Source: Pseudomonas fildesensis (GTDB lineage: Bacteria; Pseudomonadota; Gammaproteobacteria; Pseudomonadales; Pseudomonadaceae). Taken from it: 64,000 nt of DNA. Position 1 is the first letter of the stretch, and every line of letters begins with the position of its first letter. The notes beneath the pieces were generated by a model. That model saw only the letters and a program-made list of their open reading frames with translations, was not told where the DNA came from and searched no databases. The DNA lies in the NCBI RefSeq assembly GCF_001050345.1, contig NZ_LFMW01000013.1:1-64000 (forward strand), given 5' to 3'. Positions 26,401 through 34,883 of the stretch are shown here, piece after piece. Position numbers and translations under genes: made by a program.

Positions 26401-27360
26401 TCAGCCAAGGGTGGTTAAAAACTTCTTGCGATACGCCGCCGGCAGCATTCCAACACGCTGCTGGAACAGGCGGCGAAACGAGTTGCTGTCTTCATAACCC
26501 ACCGCGTAGGTGATGCTTTCGAGGGTCATGCGCGTGGACTCGAGCAGCTGCTTGGCGCGCTCCAGACGCAGGGTTTGCACGTAGGCGATGGGCGTATAGC
26601 CGGTGGCCTCCTTGAAGCGCCGCTTGAAATTACGCACGCCAAAACCAAAACGCCCGGCCACCTCGTCAATCACCAGCGCCTGGGCAAAGTGCTGCTCCAG
26701 CCAGTGCTGCACCCGCAGGATCTCGCCGTCGCCGTGGCTCTTGGGCAGCGACCACATGGCGTACACCGACTGCTCGGTGCGCACGTTGTCAATCAACAGG
26801 TATTTGCCGCAGGTATGCGCCAGTTCCGGCGAGCCGAATCGGCGGATCAGGTGCAGCATCAAATCCATCGCCGCACTCGCGCCTCCACAGGTGATCACGC
26901 GGTTTTCTTCGCACAGAATCTGCGCGTCATCCAGGCTCACGTCCGCATAGCGCCGCCGAAAAAATTCAGCAAATGCCCAGTGAGTAGTCGCACGCAAGCC
27001 GTGCAACAAGCCCGTTTCAGCCAACAAAAAGGCCGCCGTGCACATCGAGGCCAGCACCGCTCCCTGTGCATGCTGTTCGCGCAACCAAGGGCCGTAAGCC
27101 GCAAACATCGGCAACGCCTCTTTCAAGGTAAAGAGGAAACCGGGGATCAGGATCAGGTCGGTCTGCCGGATCTGAGCTGTCGAGCGATCCACCTGTAAAG
27201 ACTGTCCGCCCCAGGCGCTGACGACCTCGCCGTCGAGGGAAGCAACCTCGATCTCAAACGGCGGGCTGTCGGCAAACAGGTTGGCAGCGCAGAGCATCTC
27301 CAGGGCCAGTGTGGCGCTGGCGGCGGAGCATTGATCGGCCAGGAGCAAGGTAATGTGCAT
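26401..27360 (-). CDS. GlxA-family regulator (DJ-1/PfpI + AraC HTH)
   Basis: A 319-residue regulator with an N-terminal DJ-1/PfpI-like domain (MHITLLLADQCSAASATLAL, nucleophile elbow ASMCTAAFLLAETGLL) and a C-terminal AraC HTH pair (DEVAGRFGFGVRNFKRRFKE and TLESITYAVGYEDSNSFRRL). Start ATG 27360 gives the family's first beta strand; ATGs at 27387 and 27399 are possible, and the latter has a GGTAGG upstream. It is divergent from the thioesterase gene by 107 nt. The effector is unknown. It is only distantly similar to the GlxA protein at 22 kb. Confidence 0.9.
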   Translation of the reverse strand: MHITLLLADQCSAASATLALEMLCAANLFADSPPFEIEVASLDGEVVSAWGGQSLQVDRSTAQIRQTDLILIPGFLFTLKEALPMFAAYGPWLREQHAQGAVLASMCTAAFLLAETGLLHGLRATTHWAFAEFFRRRYADVSLDDAQILCEENRVITCGGASAAMDLMLHLIRRFGSPELAHTCGKYLLIDNVRTEQSVYAMWSLPKSHGDGEILRVQHWLEQHFAQALVIDEVAGRFGFGVRNFKRRFKEATGYTPIAYVQTLRLERAKQLLESTRMTLESITYAVGYEDSNSFRRLFQQRVGMLPAAYRKKFLTTLG

Positions 27361-27467
27361 AAAGAAGCCTGCTTGCGCTTTTCGCATGTAATAAGTCATT
27401 TGCGCACCTACCTTAGCCGATTCCACGCCTTTACAGTGCTGCCACTGATCAACTGCGTGGCGTTCTT

Positions 27468-28010
27468 ATGAATCTCTGGTTTCGATTGCTCTACATGCTC
27501 TGCCGTCGCCCTTGGCGCAAACCTGCGCATGGGCTGGATACCACGGTCGTGCGTATGCGGGTATGGCCGCTGGACCTGGATTTCAACCGGCATGTCACCA
27601 ATGGCCGGTATTTCACCCTGGCGGATGTCGCACGCATGGATTTCGTCTTGCGCACTGGTGCCTTTCGCGTGGCCCTGCGCCACAAGGCACTGCCGATCGT
27701 GGGCGATACCTGGGGCAAGTTTCGACGGGAATTGAAGGTGTTCGAAGCGTTCGAAGTGCACACCCGCATGCTCGGCTGGGACGCCAAGTGGAGCCTGATG
27801 GAGCACCGTTTCGTCAGGAAGGGCCGCGTGGTCGGCGTGGTAGTGATGCGCGGGCTGTTTCGCTCAGCCAAGGGCACCCTGCCCCCGGCGGAGTTTGTGC
27901 GGGAACTGGGCCTGGCGGAAGAATCGCCGCCCATGCCGCAGTGGCTGGAGGACTGGGCGCGTAGTTGTGATGAAATGAGTGTGCAGTTGCGGGGGGAGGA
28001 GCAAGGTTGA
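27468..28010 (+). CDS. Hotdog-fold thioesterase-like protein
   Basis: A 180-residue protein of the 4HBT/THEM6-like hotdog group. Key stretches are VWPLDLDFNRHVTNGRYFTLADVARMDF (residues about 33-60), with the DxNxHxNNxxY-type motif as D-F-N-R-H-V-T-N-G-R-Y, and then VFEAFEVHTRMLGWDAKW. Such enzymes cleave acyl-CoA or related thioesters; the substrate is not known. The first 15 residues are hydrophobic and basic and could associate with the membrane. It is divergent from the second GlxA regulator and converges with the Fic gene. Confidence 0.85.
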   Translation: MNLWFRLLYMLCRRPWRKPAHGLDTTVVRMRVWPLDLDFNRHVTNGRYFTLADVARMDFVLRTGAFRVALRHKALPIVGDTWGKFRRELKVFEAFEVHTRMLGWDAKWSLMEHRFVRKGRVVGVVVMRGLFRSAKGTLPPAEFVRELGLAEESPPMPQWLEDWARSCDEMSVQLRGEEQG

Positions 28011-28016
28011 AAACAC

Positions 28017-29369
28017 TTAACCCGCAGGTGCGAGCTTCTCCAGATTGGCTTGCGCGTCATCTCTCGCAACGTAGAGAAACCCTTTGCCTTCCTGCACCTG
28101 GAACAGCACCTTCATGCTGACCAACTTCTCAAGATCCTTACGTGCGGTATTTTCCGAAATGTCATAGTCATGGGTGAGTTCCTTGGGCGTGAAAATACGA
28201 CCCGGGTGATGGAGCACTTTTTTCAAAAAATGGCCCTGCCGATAATTCAGACCGTCTTTTAAATTGAGCGTGTCCAGCCAATTCGTCAGTTCGACGGCGT
28301 CGCGCTTTTTGTCTTCGAAATACTGCATGAATTCATGGGTAGCGCGCTCTATGACCCGGAGTTGGTAAATCACGAAATAGGTCAGATCGAAAGCATCCGT
28401 TTCCGTATGAATATATGACCGGCCGTATTGCATGGGCGCTTCTTTCAGCAGCGTACTGATCGAAATGTATTCAAAAGGCCAATAGCCACTTTTGAGCATG
28501 AACCAGTAGAACAAACAGCGTGCAGTCCGCCCGTTACCGTCCCTGAAGGGATGTTCATAACCCACCATGAAATGCAGGATAATGGCTTTGACTAAGGGGT
28601 GGATGAAGTGTCTGCCGCCCTGGCCATCATGTCGATCATTCACAAATTGACAGAGCGCCTCAAGCCTCGCCGGCAGCAGCAAGGCCTTGGGTGGTTGGTG
28701 CACGACTTCATCACCTGCCCCACCAACAAAAATGTCGTCATCTGCTCTGATGTGCCCCGGATGAACGTTCTCCTCATCGATGCTCGCGGTTGCAATACCG
28801 TGAAATTCACAGATCAACGCGACAGACAGACTTTCATCCTTGTTGTACTTGGCATGCTTCATCAGATGATAGTTATTAAGGATCATCCGCTCATCATCGC
28901 TTTGAGGCGTGCGCTCCTTGGCCAACATATCCTTGGCGACTTTACGCGTGGTCGCGGCGCCCTCCAATTGCGCACTGGAGATGGCCTCTTCCATCATCAG
29001 GGAATCAACCAGGTACTTGGTGTTATCGCGGTACTGGGGAGAAGATGCCGCTGCCCCACCCAATCTGGATGTGACCGACTCAACGCCGTGAATAACCGCA
29101 TCACAAAAATCGGTGATGTATAAGAAAAACGGGCTGTTGCACTCACTGCGAAGTTCGAGGGTCTTACTCCCACAAGCCCGGGACATTTTGATTGCCGCCC
29201 ACGCAGCCTCTTTATTCACACCCGGCGCGGGGTATCTACGAAACTCATCCCAATGCAGGTACCGCCCCTTGTCATCGACAGCCTTATAGGTATGTGCCAG
29301 CTCAAAAATCTCTAAACCATAGTGTTTGAGTAATACCCCGAATTCGGTGGGTTTCTGAATCTTCGCCAT
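28017..29369 (-). CDS. Fic-domain AMP-transferase with autoinhibitory motif and C-terminal winged helix
   Basis: A 450-residue Fic protein. The catalytic motif HPFRDGNGRTA lies at residues 273-283. SAQLEG at 132-137 matches the (S/T)xxxE(G/N) inhibitory helix, placed N-terminal to the Fic core as in class II Fic enzymes. Residues about 385-440 look like a winged helix (FTPKELTHDYDISENTARKDLEKL). It probably transfers AMP from ATP to a protein hydroxyl, with Glu136 blocking ATP until relieved. A+T content is higher than in the flanking genes, which suggests acquisition by transfer. No partner antitoxin is visible, as expected for an intramolecularly inhibited Fic. The start ATG has a GAG-containing site that falls in a palindrome. 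Confidence 0.93.
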   Translation of the reverse strand: MAKIQKPTEFGVLLKHYGLEIFELAHTYKAVDDKGRYLHWDEFRRYPAPGVNKEAAWAAIKMSRACGSKTLELRSECNSPFFLYITDFCDAVIHGVESVTSRLGGAAASSPQYRDNTKYLVDSLMMEEAISSAQLEGAATTRKVAKDMLAKERTPQSDDERMILNNYHLMKHAKYNKDESLSVALICEFHGIATASIDEENVHPGHIRADDDIFVGGAGDEVVHQPPKALLLPARLEALCQFVNDRHDGQGGRHFIHPLVKAIILHFMVGYEHPFRDGNGRTARCLFYWFMLKSGYWPFEYISISTLLKEAPMQYGRSYIHTETDAFDLTYFVIYQLRVIERATHEFMQYFEDKKRDAVELTNWLDTLNLKDGLNYRQGHFLKKVLHHPGRIFTPKELTHDYDISENTARKDLEKLVSMKVLFQVQEGKGFLYVARDDAQANLEKLAPAG

Positions 29370-29375
29370 AACTGA

Positions 29376-29399
29376 AACTCAATTTATGAAAATTGAGTT
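29376..29399. promoter_or_regulatory. Perfect palindrome over the fic ribosome binding site
   Basis: Ten-base arms AACTCAATTT (29376-29385) and AAATTGAGTT (29390-29399), separated by 4 nt, begin 7 nt upstream of the fic ATG. The gene-proximal arm includes the GAG that would serve as Shine-Dalgarno. It could be an operator for the Fic protein's own winged helix or an mRNA hairpin that hides the start. Both roles are inference. Confidence 0.6.
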
Positions 29400-29432
29400 G
29401 ATCGTTGCGTGCATGCCTCGCAGTGTCAAGCC

Positions 29433-29540
29433 TTACTCGATTCGCCGTCGCGCGGTGGTCTGGGCGATCCCCAGCAAACGCGCGCGCCCGACAGGCTGCC
29501 GGTGCGCTGCATGCCTCCCGAAAGTCTGCGTGATCGTTAG
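29433..29540 (-). pseudogene. C-terminal fragment of a Fis-type HTH regulator
   Basis: In one minus-strand frame, between the molybdoenzyme stop and base 29433, the sequence encodes a short tail ending GRARLLGIAQTTARRRIE and a TAA stop. This looks like the Fis-type helix-turn-helix at the C-terminus of sigma-54-dependent activators, which commonly read RAARLLGIxRTTLxRRL. No start or upstream domain remains. Sigma-54 activators often control organosulfur genes in pseudomonads, so a lost local activator is plausible, but the fragment is only about 36 codons. Confidence 0.45.
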
Positions 29541-29543
29541 CTC

Positions 29544-31817
29544 CTACAGGGTCATAGGGGGCGGATCAAAAGCGGTGATATCGGGCAAGGGTTGATCCCA
29601 CTTTTCCACCTCCACCGTCGCCGTCTGCGCCGAGCAGCCCTGGGACAAACGCGAGGCGCCGACGTCGGCGGTGATCATGTTGGGGTTACCGTGTTTGTCG
29701 AGGCTGTTGGGCTCTCCCGGCGTCACCGGGTCAAACCAGGCGCCCGTCGCAATCTGCACCACACCTGGGCGGATATCCGCAGAGACGATCACCCCCGCGA
29801 GAAACGCACCCCGCTCGTTGAAGACCTTGACCACATCCCCATCGACTATCCCCCGCTCACGCGCGTCATCCACATTGATCGTCAGTGGTTCACGCTGCTG
29901 GACCTTCGAAGCACGGCTGTAGCTGCCATGGTCATACTGGCTGTGCAGCCGCGTCTTTGGCTGGTTGGATAACAGGTGCAAGGGCAATCCGGGCACCGGT
30001 TTGTCCAGCCACACCGGATGCCCCGGACAGTCGGCATAATCAAAGCTCGCAATGCGCTCGGAAAAAATCTCGATTCGCCCCGACGGCGTCGGCAGCGGGT
30101 GGGCGACCGGATCATCGCGAAACGCCTTGAGCAACACGGTATCGGTCTCGGGATACACGACTTCGAACAACCCGTCGCGCCAGAACGCATCGTAATCCGG
30201 CAGTTCGATCCCGTGCTCTTCCGCCCGCCCGCGCGACTCGTCGTAGATAAACCGCAGCCACTGCCCGGCATCGCGGCCTTCGGTGAAACTGTCGGCAAAG
30301 CCCAGCCGCGAGGCGACGCCAGCGAAGATCGCATAGTCATCCCGCGCCTGCCCCACGGGCGTGATGGCTTGCTGCATCGCCAGCATGAAACGGTCGGACG
30401 CCGAGCTGCCGATATCGTTGCGCTCCAGGGCGGTGGTGGCCGGTAGCACGATGTCCGAATACTTGGCCTGGGCGGTCCAGTACTGTTCGTGGACGATCAG
30501 GGTTTGCGGTTTTTTCCAGGCCTCGAGCAGGCGATTGAGGTCTTGGTGATGGTGGAAAATATTGCCGCCCGCCCAGTACACCAGGCGGATATCCGGGTAC
30601 TGCTGGCGCTTGCCGTTGTAGTCGAACGTAGCGCCTGGGTTGAGCAGCATGTCGGTGACCCGCGCCACCGGGATAAACGCCTTGACCGGGTTGGCCCCCT
30701 GGGCAAAGCGTGGCCCGGAGAAGCTTTTGCGACCGCTGCCGGTGTTGTTCATGCAGCCATAGCCCAGGCCAAAACCACCGCCAGGCAAGCCGATCTGCCC
30801 AAGCAGCGCGGCCAGGGTCACGGTCATCCAGAACGGCTGTTCGCCGTGCACCGAGCGTTGCAGGGAATAAGCGATATTGATCATCGTGCGCTGGCGGCCC
30901 ATGCGGCGGGCCAGGTCGGTGATCTGCTGCGCGGGGATATCGGTCAGTGCCTCGGCCCACGCAGGGTTTTTGGGCTGGCCGTCGACAGCGCCCAGCAGGT
31001 AATCGCGAAAGCGTTCATAGCCCACGGTGTAACGCTGGATAAACGCCTCGTTGTGCAGCCCTTCTGTTACCAGCACATAGGCCAACGCCAGCATCAAGGC
31101 GGTGTCGCTGCCAGGGCGAACCGGCAGCCATTGATTGAGCGTCGGGCCGCTGAGGTCGTCGCGCAACGGGCTGACGTTGACGAATTGCACACCGGCCTCA
31201 GACATCGCGTCCAGCGCGTCGCTCAACAGGTGATCACTGGCGCCGCCGGGGCTGGTCTGGGCGTTTTTTGCCGGCAAGCCGCCGAAGGCCACGAACAGCT
31301 CGCAATGCTGCGCGAGGTTTTTCCAGGAGGTGTGCGCCGCCAGCAGCCAATCCATATTGCCGACGATATGCGGCATCAACACGCGCCCGGCGCCGAGGCT
31401 GTAGCTGTCGGTGCTGGCGACGTAGCCGCCAAAGCCGTTGAGAAAACGGTGCAACTGGCTTTGTGCGTGATGAAAGCGCCCGGCGCTGCCCCAGCCGTAG
31501 CTGCCGCCGTAGATCGCCTGGTTGCCGTACTCGGCCTTGACCCTTTTCAGCTCACGCGCCACCAGGTCCAGCGCCACGTCCCAGGAAACTTCGACAAAGG
31601 GTTCCTTGCCACGCAGTTCCGGGTGCGATCCCGGCTCGGCCAGGTAACTGCGACGCACGGCGGGTCGCAAAATGCGCGTCGGCGAAGTAATCGCCTCGGG
31701 AATCGACGCGCCGATGGGCGAAGGGTCTTTGTCCCACTCCGCCGGGGTCATCGACACTAGCTTGCCGTCGACCACCTGCGGGCGGTAGGCGCCCCAATGC
31801 AATGATGTGAACGTCAT
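29544..31817 (-). CDS. BisC-like cytoplasmic molybdopterin oxidoreductase
   Basis: A 757-residue molybdenum enzyme of the DMSO-reductase family, closest in look to biotin/methionine sulfoxide reductases (BisC/TorZ). There is no Tat signal and no N-terminal iron-sulfur CxxC motif, so it should be cytoplasmic and cluster-free. The Mo ligand is probably Ser140 in TDSYSLGAG. Other cofactor motifs are GGSYGWGSAGRFHHAQSQ (104-121), LVYWAGGNIFHHHQDLNRLL and the C-terminal LHLLSNQPKTRLHSQYDHGSY. It begins 2 nt after the ABC ATPase stop and is the last gene of an importer operon, so it probably reduces an imported S-oxide or N-oxide. The exact substrate is unknown. Confidence 0.9.
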   Translation of the reverse strand: MTFTSLHWGAYRPQVVDGKLVSMTPAEWDKDPSPIGASIPEAITSPTRILRPAVRRSYLAEPGSHPELRGKEPFVEVSWDVALDLVARELKRVKAEYGNQAIYGGSYGWGSAGRFHHAQSQLHRFLNGFGGYVASTDSYSLGAGRVLMPHIVGNMDWLLAAHTSWKNLAQHCELFVAFGGLPAKNAQTSPGGASDHLLSDALDAMSEAGVQFVNVSPLRDDLSGPTLNQWLPVRPGSDTALMLALAYVLVTEGLHNEAFIQRYTVGYERFRDYLLGAVDGQPKNPAWAEALTDIPAQQITDLARRMGRQRTMINIAYSLQRSVHGEQPFWMTVTLAALLGQIGLPGGGFGLGYGCMNNTGSGRKSFSGPRFAQGANPVKAFIPVARVTDMLLNPGATFDYNGKRQQYPDIRLVYWAGGNIFHHHQDLNRLLEAWKKPQTLIVHEQYWTAQAKYSDIVLPATTALERNDIGSSASDRFMLAMQQAITPVGQARDDYAIFAGVASRLGFADSFTEGRDAGQWLRFIYDESRGRAEEHGIELPDYDAFWRDGLFEVVYPETDTVLLKAFRDDPVAHPLPTPSGRIEIFSERIASFDYADCPGHPVWLDKPVPGLPLHLLSNQPKTRLHSQYDHGSYSRASKVQQREPLTINVDDARERGIVDGDVVKVFNERGAFLAGVIVSADIRPGVVQIATGAWFDPVTPGEPNSLDKHGNPNMITADVGASRLSQGCSAQTATVEVEKWDQPLPDITAFDPPPMTL

Positions 31818-31819
31818 GA

Positions 31820-32608
31820 CTACCAGCTCTCTCCCAACCCCAGCAGGCCCAGTATCTGCCGCCGCAGGTCCACCAGATAAGGATCATCCCGGTGCCGAGG
31901 ATACGGCCGATCGATGCTCAATTGCGCCTGTATTTTTGCCGGACGGTCGCTGAACACAATCACGCGGTTGGCCAGCAGCAAGGCTTCTTCCACATCGTGG
32001 GTCACCAGCAACGCCGTATAGCCCTGGCGCTGCCACAGGTCGATCAGCTCTTTTTGCATGGTGATGCGAGTCAGGGAATCGAGTTTGCCCAACGGCTCAT
32101 CGAGGATCAGCAGCCGCGGTTGGTTGACCAGCGCACGGGCCAACGCCACGCGCTGCGCCATGCCGCCGGAGAGCTGCCTCGGATAGGCGCGAGCGAATGG
32201 GCTGAGGCCGACCTTGTCCAGGGCTTCGTCAACCCTGGCCGCGTGGGTCTTGAGCAGGCCCTGGGCTTCCAGGCCGAGGGCGACGTTGTCCCACACGCGG
32301 CGCCACGGGTAGAGCGTCGGGTCCTGGAACACCACTACGCGGCTTGGGTCGGGGCCGGTGATCGGCTCGCCATCCGCCAACAGTCGACCTGAATCAGCCG
32401 GTTCCAGCCCTGCTACCAGGCGCAGCAAGGTGGATTTGCCACACCCGGAGGGGCCGAGCAGCGCGACAAATTCCCCCGGTGCCACGTCCAGCGAAACCCG
32501 CTCCAGCACCGGCAGGTGCTGGCCGTCCAACGCAAAGCCGTGGCTGAGGTTTTCGATGCGCAGCGCCAATCCTGTTGAGGCTTCTGGTGCCTTTTCCAGG
32601 GCTACCAT
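31820..32608 (-). CDS. ABC transporter ATPase, sulfonate/nitrate/taurine type
   Basis: A 262-residue nucleotide-binding subunit of the SsuB/TauB/NrtD family. Walker [11 protein letters not shown]-loop [14 protein letters not shown], signature [15 protein letters not shown], Walker [13 protein letters not shown] and the H-loop [11 protein letters not shown] are all present. Start ATG 32608 has AGGAG 8 nt upstream and overlaps the permease stop. The ORF extension further upstream is inside the permease gene and not used. It energises the permease at 32602-33591. Confidence 0.94.
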   Translation of the reverse strand: MVALEKAPEASTGLALRIENLSHGFALDGQHLPVLERVSLDVAPGEFVALLGPSGCGKSTLLRLVAGLEPADSGRLLADGEPITGPDPSRVVVFQDPTLYPWRRVWDNVALGLEAQGLLKTHAARVDEALDKVGLSPFARAYPRQLSGGMAQRVALARALVNQPRLLILDEPLGKLDSLTRITMQKELIDLWQRQGYTALLVTHDVEEALLLANRVIVFSDRPAKIQAQLSIDRPYPRHRDDPYLVDLRRQILGLLGLGESW

Positions 32609-33591
32609 TTCATCGCTCCTTTCTGCCATGCCAGCAACCGGTCGCGCACCAGGAACAACCCGGTGATCAACCCCGAACACGCCAGCGCCATGATCAACAA
32701 CGCCGCGTACATATTCGCGTAGGCGGCCCAGCCCTGCGCCCACTGCAGGTACCAGCCGATGCCGGATTTCACCCCCATCATTTCCGCCACCACCAGGGTC
32801 GAAAACGAAGCGCCCAAGCCCATGAACAGCCCGACGAACACATGGGGCAATGCGGCGGGGATCGCCACTTTGAAGATCAAAAAGCCCTGTTTGGCGCCAA
32901 GTGTGCGCGCCACGTCGTAATAAGCTTTATCGACACTGGCCACGCCGGACCACGTCAGCACCGTGACCGGGAACCAGGTGGCCAGGGCGATCAGGAACAC
33001 GCTCGCGCTCCAGCTGCTGGGAAACAGGAAAAAACACAGCGGCAACAAGGCCGTCGACGGCACCGGGCCGAGGATGCGCAGCACCGGGTGCAGCCAGTAG
33101 CCGATGCGCGTCGACCAACCAATGGCGACGCCGGCGACAAACCCGGTGGCCGCGCCCAGCGCCACGCCCGAACCCAGCAGCAACGCCGAATGCAGCAGGC
33201 TGTCGGCCAGACGTGCGTAGTCTTCGATGTACACCGCCAGCAAGGCCTGGGGCGGTGCGAAAAACGGCACCGGCAACAGCGCGAGTTTGGCGGTGAGCAG
33301 CTCCCAAATAGCCAACAGCACCGGCAAGGCAATCAACCAGGGGCCGGCGTTGCGAAGGCGCTGGCCCAGGATGGAAAACCTGCGCCCCGCCACGCTCAGC
33401 ACGATGAACACCACCGCCACGGCCACACACAGATTGGCCAAGCCCTGGGTCATCGGCCAGTTGCGCGTCGCGTTGGGCCAGTAGCTGATCAACAGTGCGA
33501 CGGCCACCCAGGCCGCCACCACCGCTGCGCCCTGCCACCAGACCTTGAGTGTCAGGGGTGACGTCAGGGTTGTCGCGTCAGCTGAAGACAT
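32602..33591 (-). CDS. ABC transporter permease, sulfonate/nitrate/taurine type
   Basis: A 329-residue inner-membrane permease of the SsuC/TauC type. The EAA-like loop reads YYDVARTLGAKQGFLIFKVAIPAALPHVF, trimmed here to its core ARTLGAKQGFL. It is longer than typical SsuC because of about 75 extra N-terminal residues with two additional membrane segments. Start ATG 33591 overlaps the end of the binding-protein gene by 14 nt, so translation is coupled. It forms an importer with the adjacent ATPase and Tat-type binding protein. Confidence 0.92.
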   Translation of the reverse strand: MSSADATTLTSPLTLKVWWQGAAVVAAWVAVALLISYWPNATRNWPMTQGLANLCVAVAVVFIVLSVAGRRFSILGQRLRNAGPWLIALPVLLAIWELLTAKLALLPVPFFAPPQALLAVYIEDYARLADSLLHSALLLGSGVALGAATGFVAGVAIGWSTRIGYWLHPVLRILGPVPSTALLPLCFFLFPSSWSASVFLIALATWFPVTVLTWSGVASVDKAYYDVARTLGAKQGFLIFKVAIPAALPHVFVGLFMGLGASFSTLVVAEMMGVKSGIGWYLQWAQGWAAYANMYAALLIMALACSGLITGLFLVRDRLLAWQKGAMKW

Positions 33592-34645
33592 CGGCGGTGA
33601 TCTCCTTGGCAAACTCCACCGGGTCGGTGCTTTTGCTGATGACCTCCACGGTTTTCAGGTCGGTGATGTAGGTGGTGATTTCTTTGGTCAGCGCTGCGCC
33701 GACGGCATGGTGGCCGTGGGTGTGATCGTGGAGGATCGCCTGTACTTCTTCGGTGGAGGTGTTCAGCGCATAAGCCTGGAAGCCCTTTGCGACTTCCTCG
33801 GGATGCTGCACGGAATAGTCATGGGCTTCGAGGATCGCCTGGGTCAGCGCCGCGACCACACGTTTGTCTTCGCGCACCAGTTTGCCGGTAACGCCGACCA
33901 CGCAGCAGCTTAGGTTGGCGTATTCCTCGACCAGGTTGGTGGACAACTCCCGCGCCACACCAGACTTAATCAACCGGTACATGAACGGGTCACTGCCGCT
34001 CACCGCCTGCACTTCGCCGCGCTCCAGGGCAGTGCCCAGCAAGTCGGCCGGGTACAGGCGCCATTCCACATCGCGCACTGGGTCGACGCCGTGCTTTTTC
34101 AGCAGGATCGAGAAGAAATTGCGGTCCGGGCTGGCCATGTCGGTTACGCCGATCGTCTTGCCCTTGAGGTCTTCGAGTTTGCTCACACCGCCGTTCAACG
34201 CACTGAGCAAACGCAGGCAACCGCCATGGGTGCCTGCAGTGAGTTTCACATCAAAGCCCTGCTCCAGCGCCTTGAGCCAACGCAGGGCCATGCCCACACC
34301 GGCATCCGCCTTGCCGGTGGCGATGGCTTCGAGCAGCACCTCGGTGGAGTTGCCGAAGTTGACCAACTCGACGTCCAGGTTGTGCTTGGTGAAGAAGCCT
34401 TGGCCGTGGGCGATCACCACCGGGGCCAGGCAGACGGCGTTGAGGTTGACCGCCAGTTTCAACTTGCGCGGGGCGTCCAGCCGGATGAAGTCACCGGTGC
34501 CGGCGGGCTCCTGGGCCGTGTTGTGGCCGGCGTGTTCGTCGGCGGCGAAGGTCACGCCTGGCAGCGACATCAGCAGTGGGCTGGCCAGGGTGATGCCGGC
34601 CATGCCGAGCAAGCGGCGACGGGTTAAGTGATCGAAAGTAGCCAT
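33578..34645 (-). CDS. Tat-exported ABC substrate-binding protein (SsuA/NrtA-like)
   Basis: A 355-residue periplasmic binding protein. The N-terminus has a twin-arginine signal (LTRRRLLGMAG at residues 7-17) followed by a hydrophobic stretch ending near TFAADE. The mature domain is of the NMT1/SsuA type (LNAVCLAPVVIAHGQGFF, GMALRWLKALEQG, GKTIGVTDMASPDRNF). Two histidine clusters (DEHAGH after the signal and HDHTHGHHA near residue 310) might bind metal. It is the first gene of the operon binding protein-permease-ATPase-molybdoenzyme. The Tat signal suggests folding before export, which is uncommon in this family. Confidence 0.9.
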   Translation of the reverse strand: MATFDHLTRRRLLGMAGITLASPLLMSLPGVTFAADEHAGHNTAQEPAGTGDFIRLDAPRKLKLAVNLNAVCLAPVVIAHGQGFFTKHNLDVELVNFGNSTEVLLEAIATGKADAGVGMALRWLKALEQGFDVKLTAGTHGGCLRLLSALNGGVSKLEDLKGKTIGVTDMASPDRNFFSILLKKHGVDPVRDVEWRLYPADLLGTALERGEVQAVSGSDPFMYRLIKSGVARELSTNLVEEYANLSCCVVGVTGKLVREDKRVVAALTQAILEAHDYSVQHPEEVAKGFQAYALNTSTEEVQAILHDHTHGHHAVGAALTKEITTYITDLKTVEVISKSTDPVEFAKEITADVFS

Positions 34646-34703
34646 ACGAAATGTCCCTTTAAAATTGATGTACTCAGCTCTAACTGCGGCGAGCGGGGCT
34701 GTC

Positions 34704-34871
34704 GTGGCGAGCGGGCTTGCCCCGCGTTGGGCTGCGAAGCGGCCCCAGAACAGTCACCGCAGTCTTTCAGACACATCGTGGCGGCAGGTTTTAGGGCTGC
34801 TTCGCAGCCCAACGCGGGGCAAGCCCGCTCGCCACAACAAGCCCGCTCGCCACGACAAGCCCGCTGACCAC
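34704..34871. repeat. REPIN (GTGGCGAGCGGGCTTG type)
   Basis: An inverted pair of REP elements: a forward arm at 34704-34745 starting GTGGCGAGCGGGCTTGCCCC and its reverse complement at 34794-34835, with about 48 nt between. The right side continues with two truncated copies of the arm (34836-34871, CAAGCCCGCT...CCAC twice), a sign of local expansion. The element fills the 238-nt gap between the ABC operon and the LLM monooxygenase gene. Confidence 0.9.
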
Positions 34872-34883
34872 GTAGATAGCGTT

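Noticed and set aside
30489-31760. 423-codon plus-strand frame opposite the molybdoenzyme gene
   Set aside because: Antisense to conserved cofactor-binding motifs; composition is that of a shadow frame.
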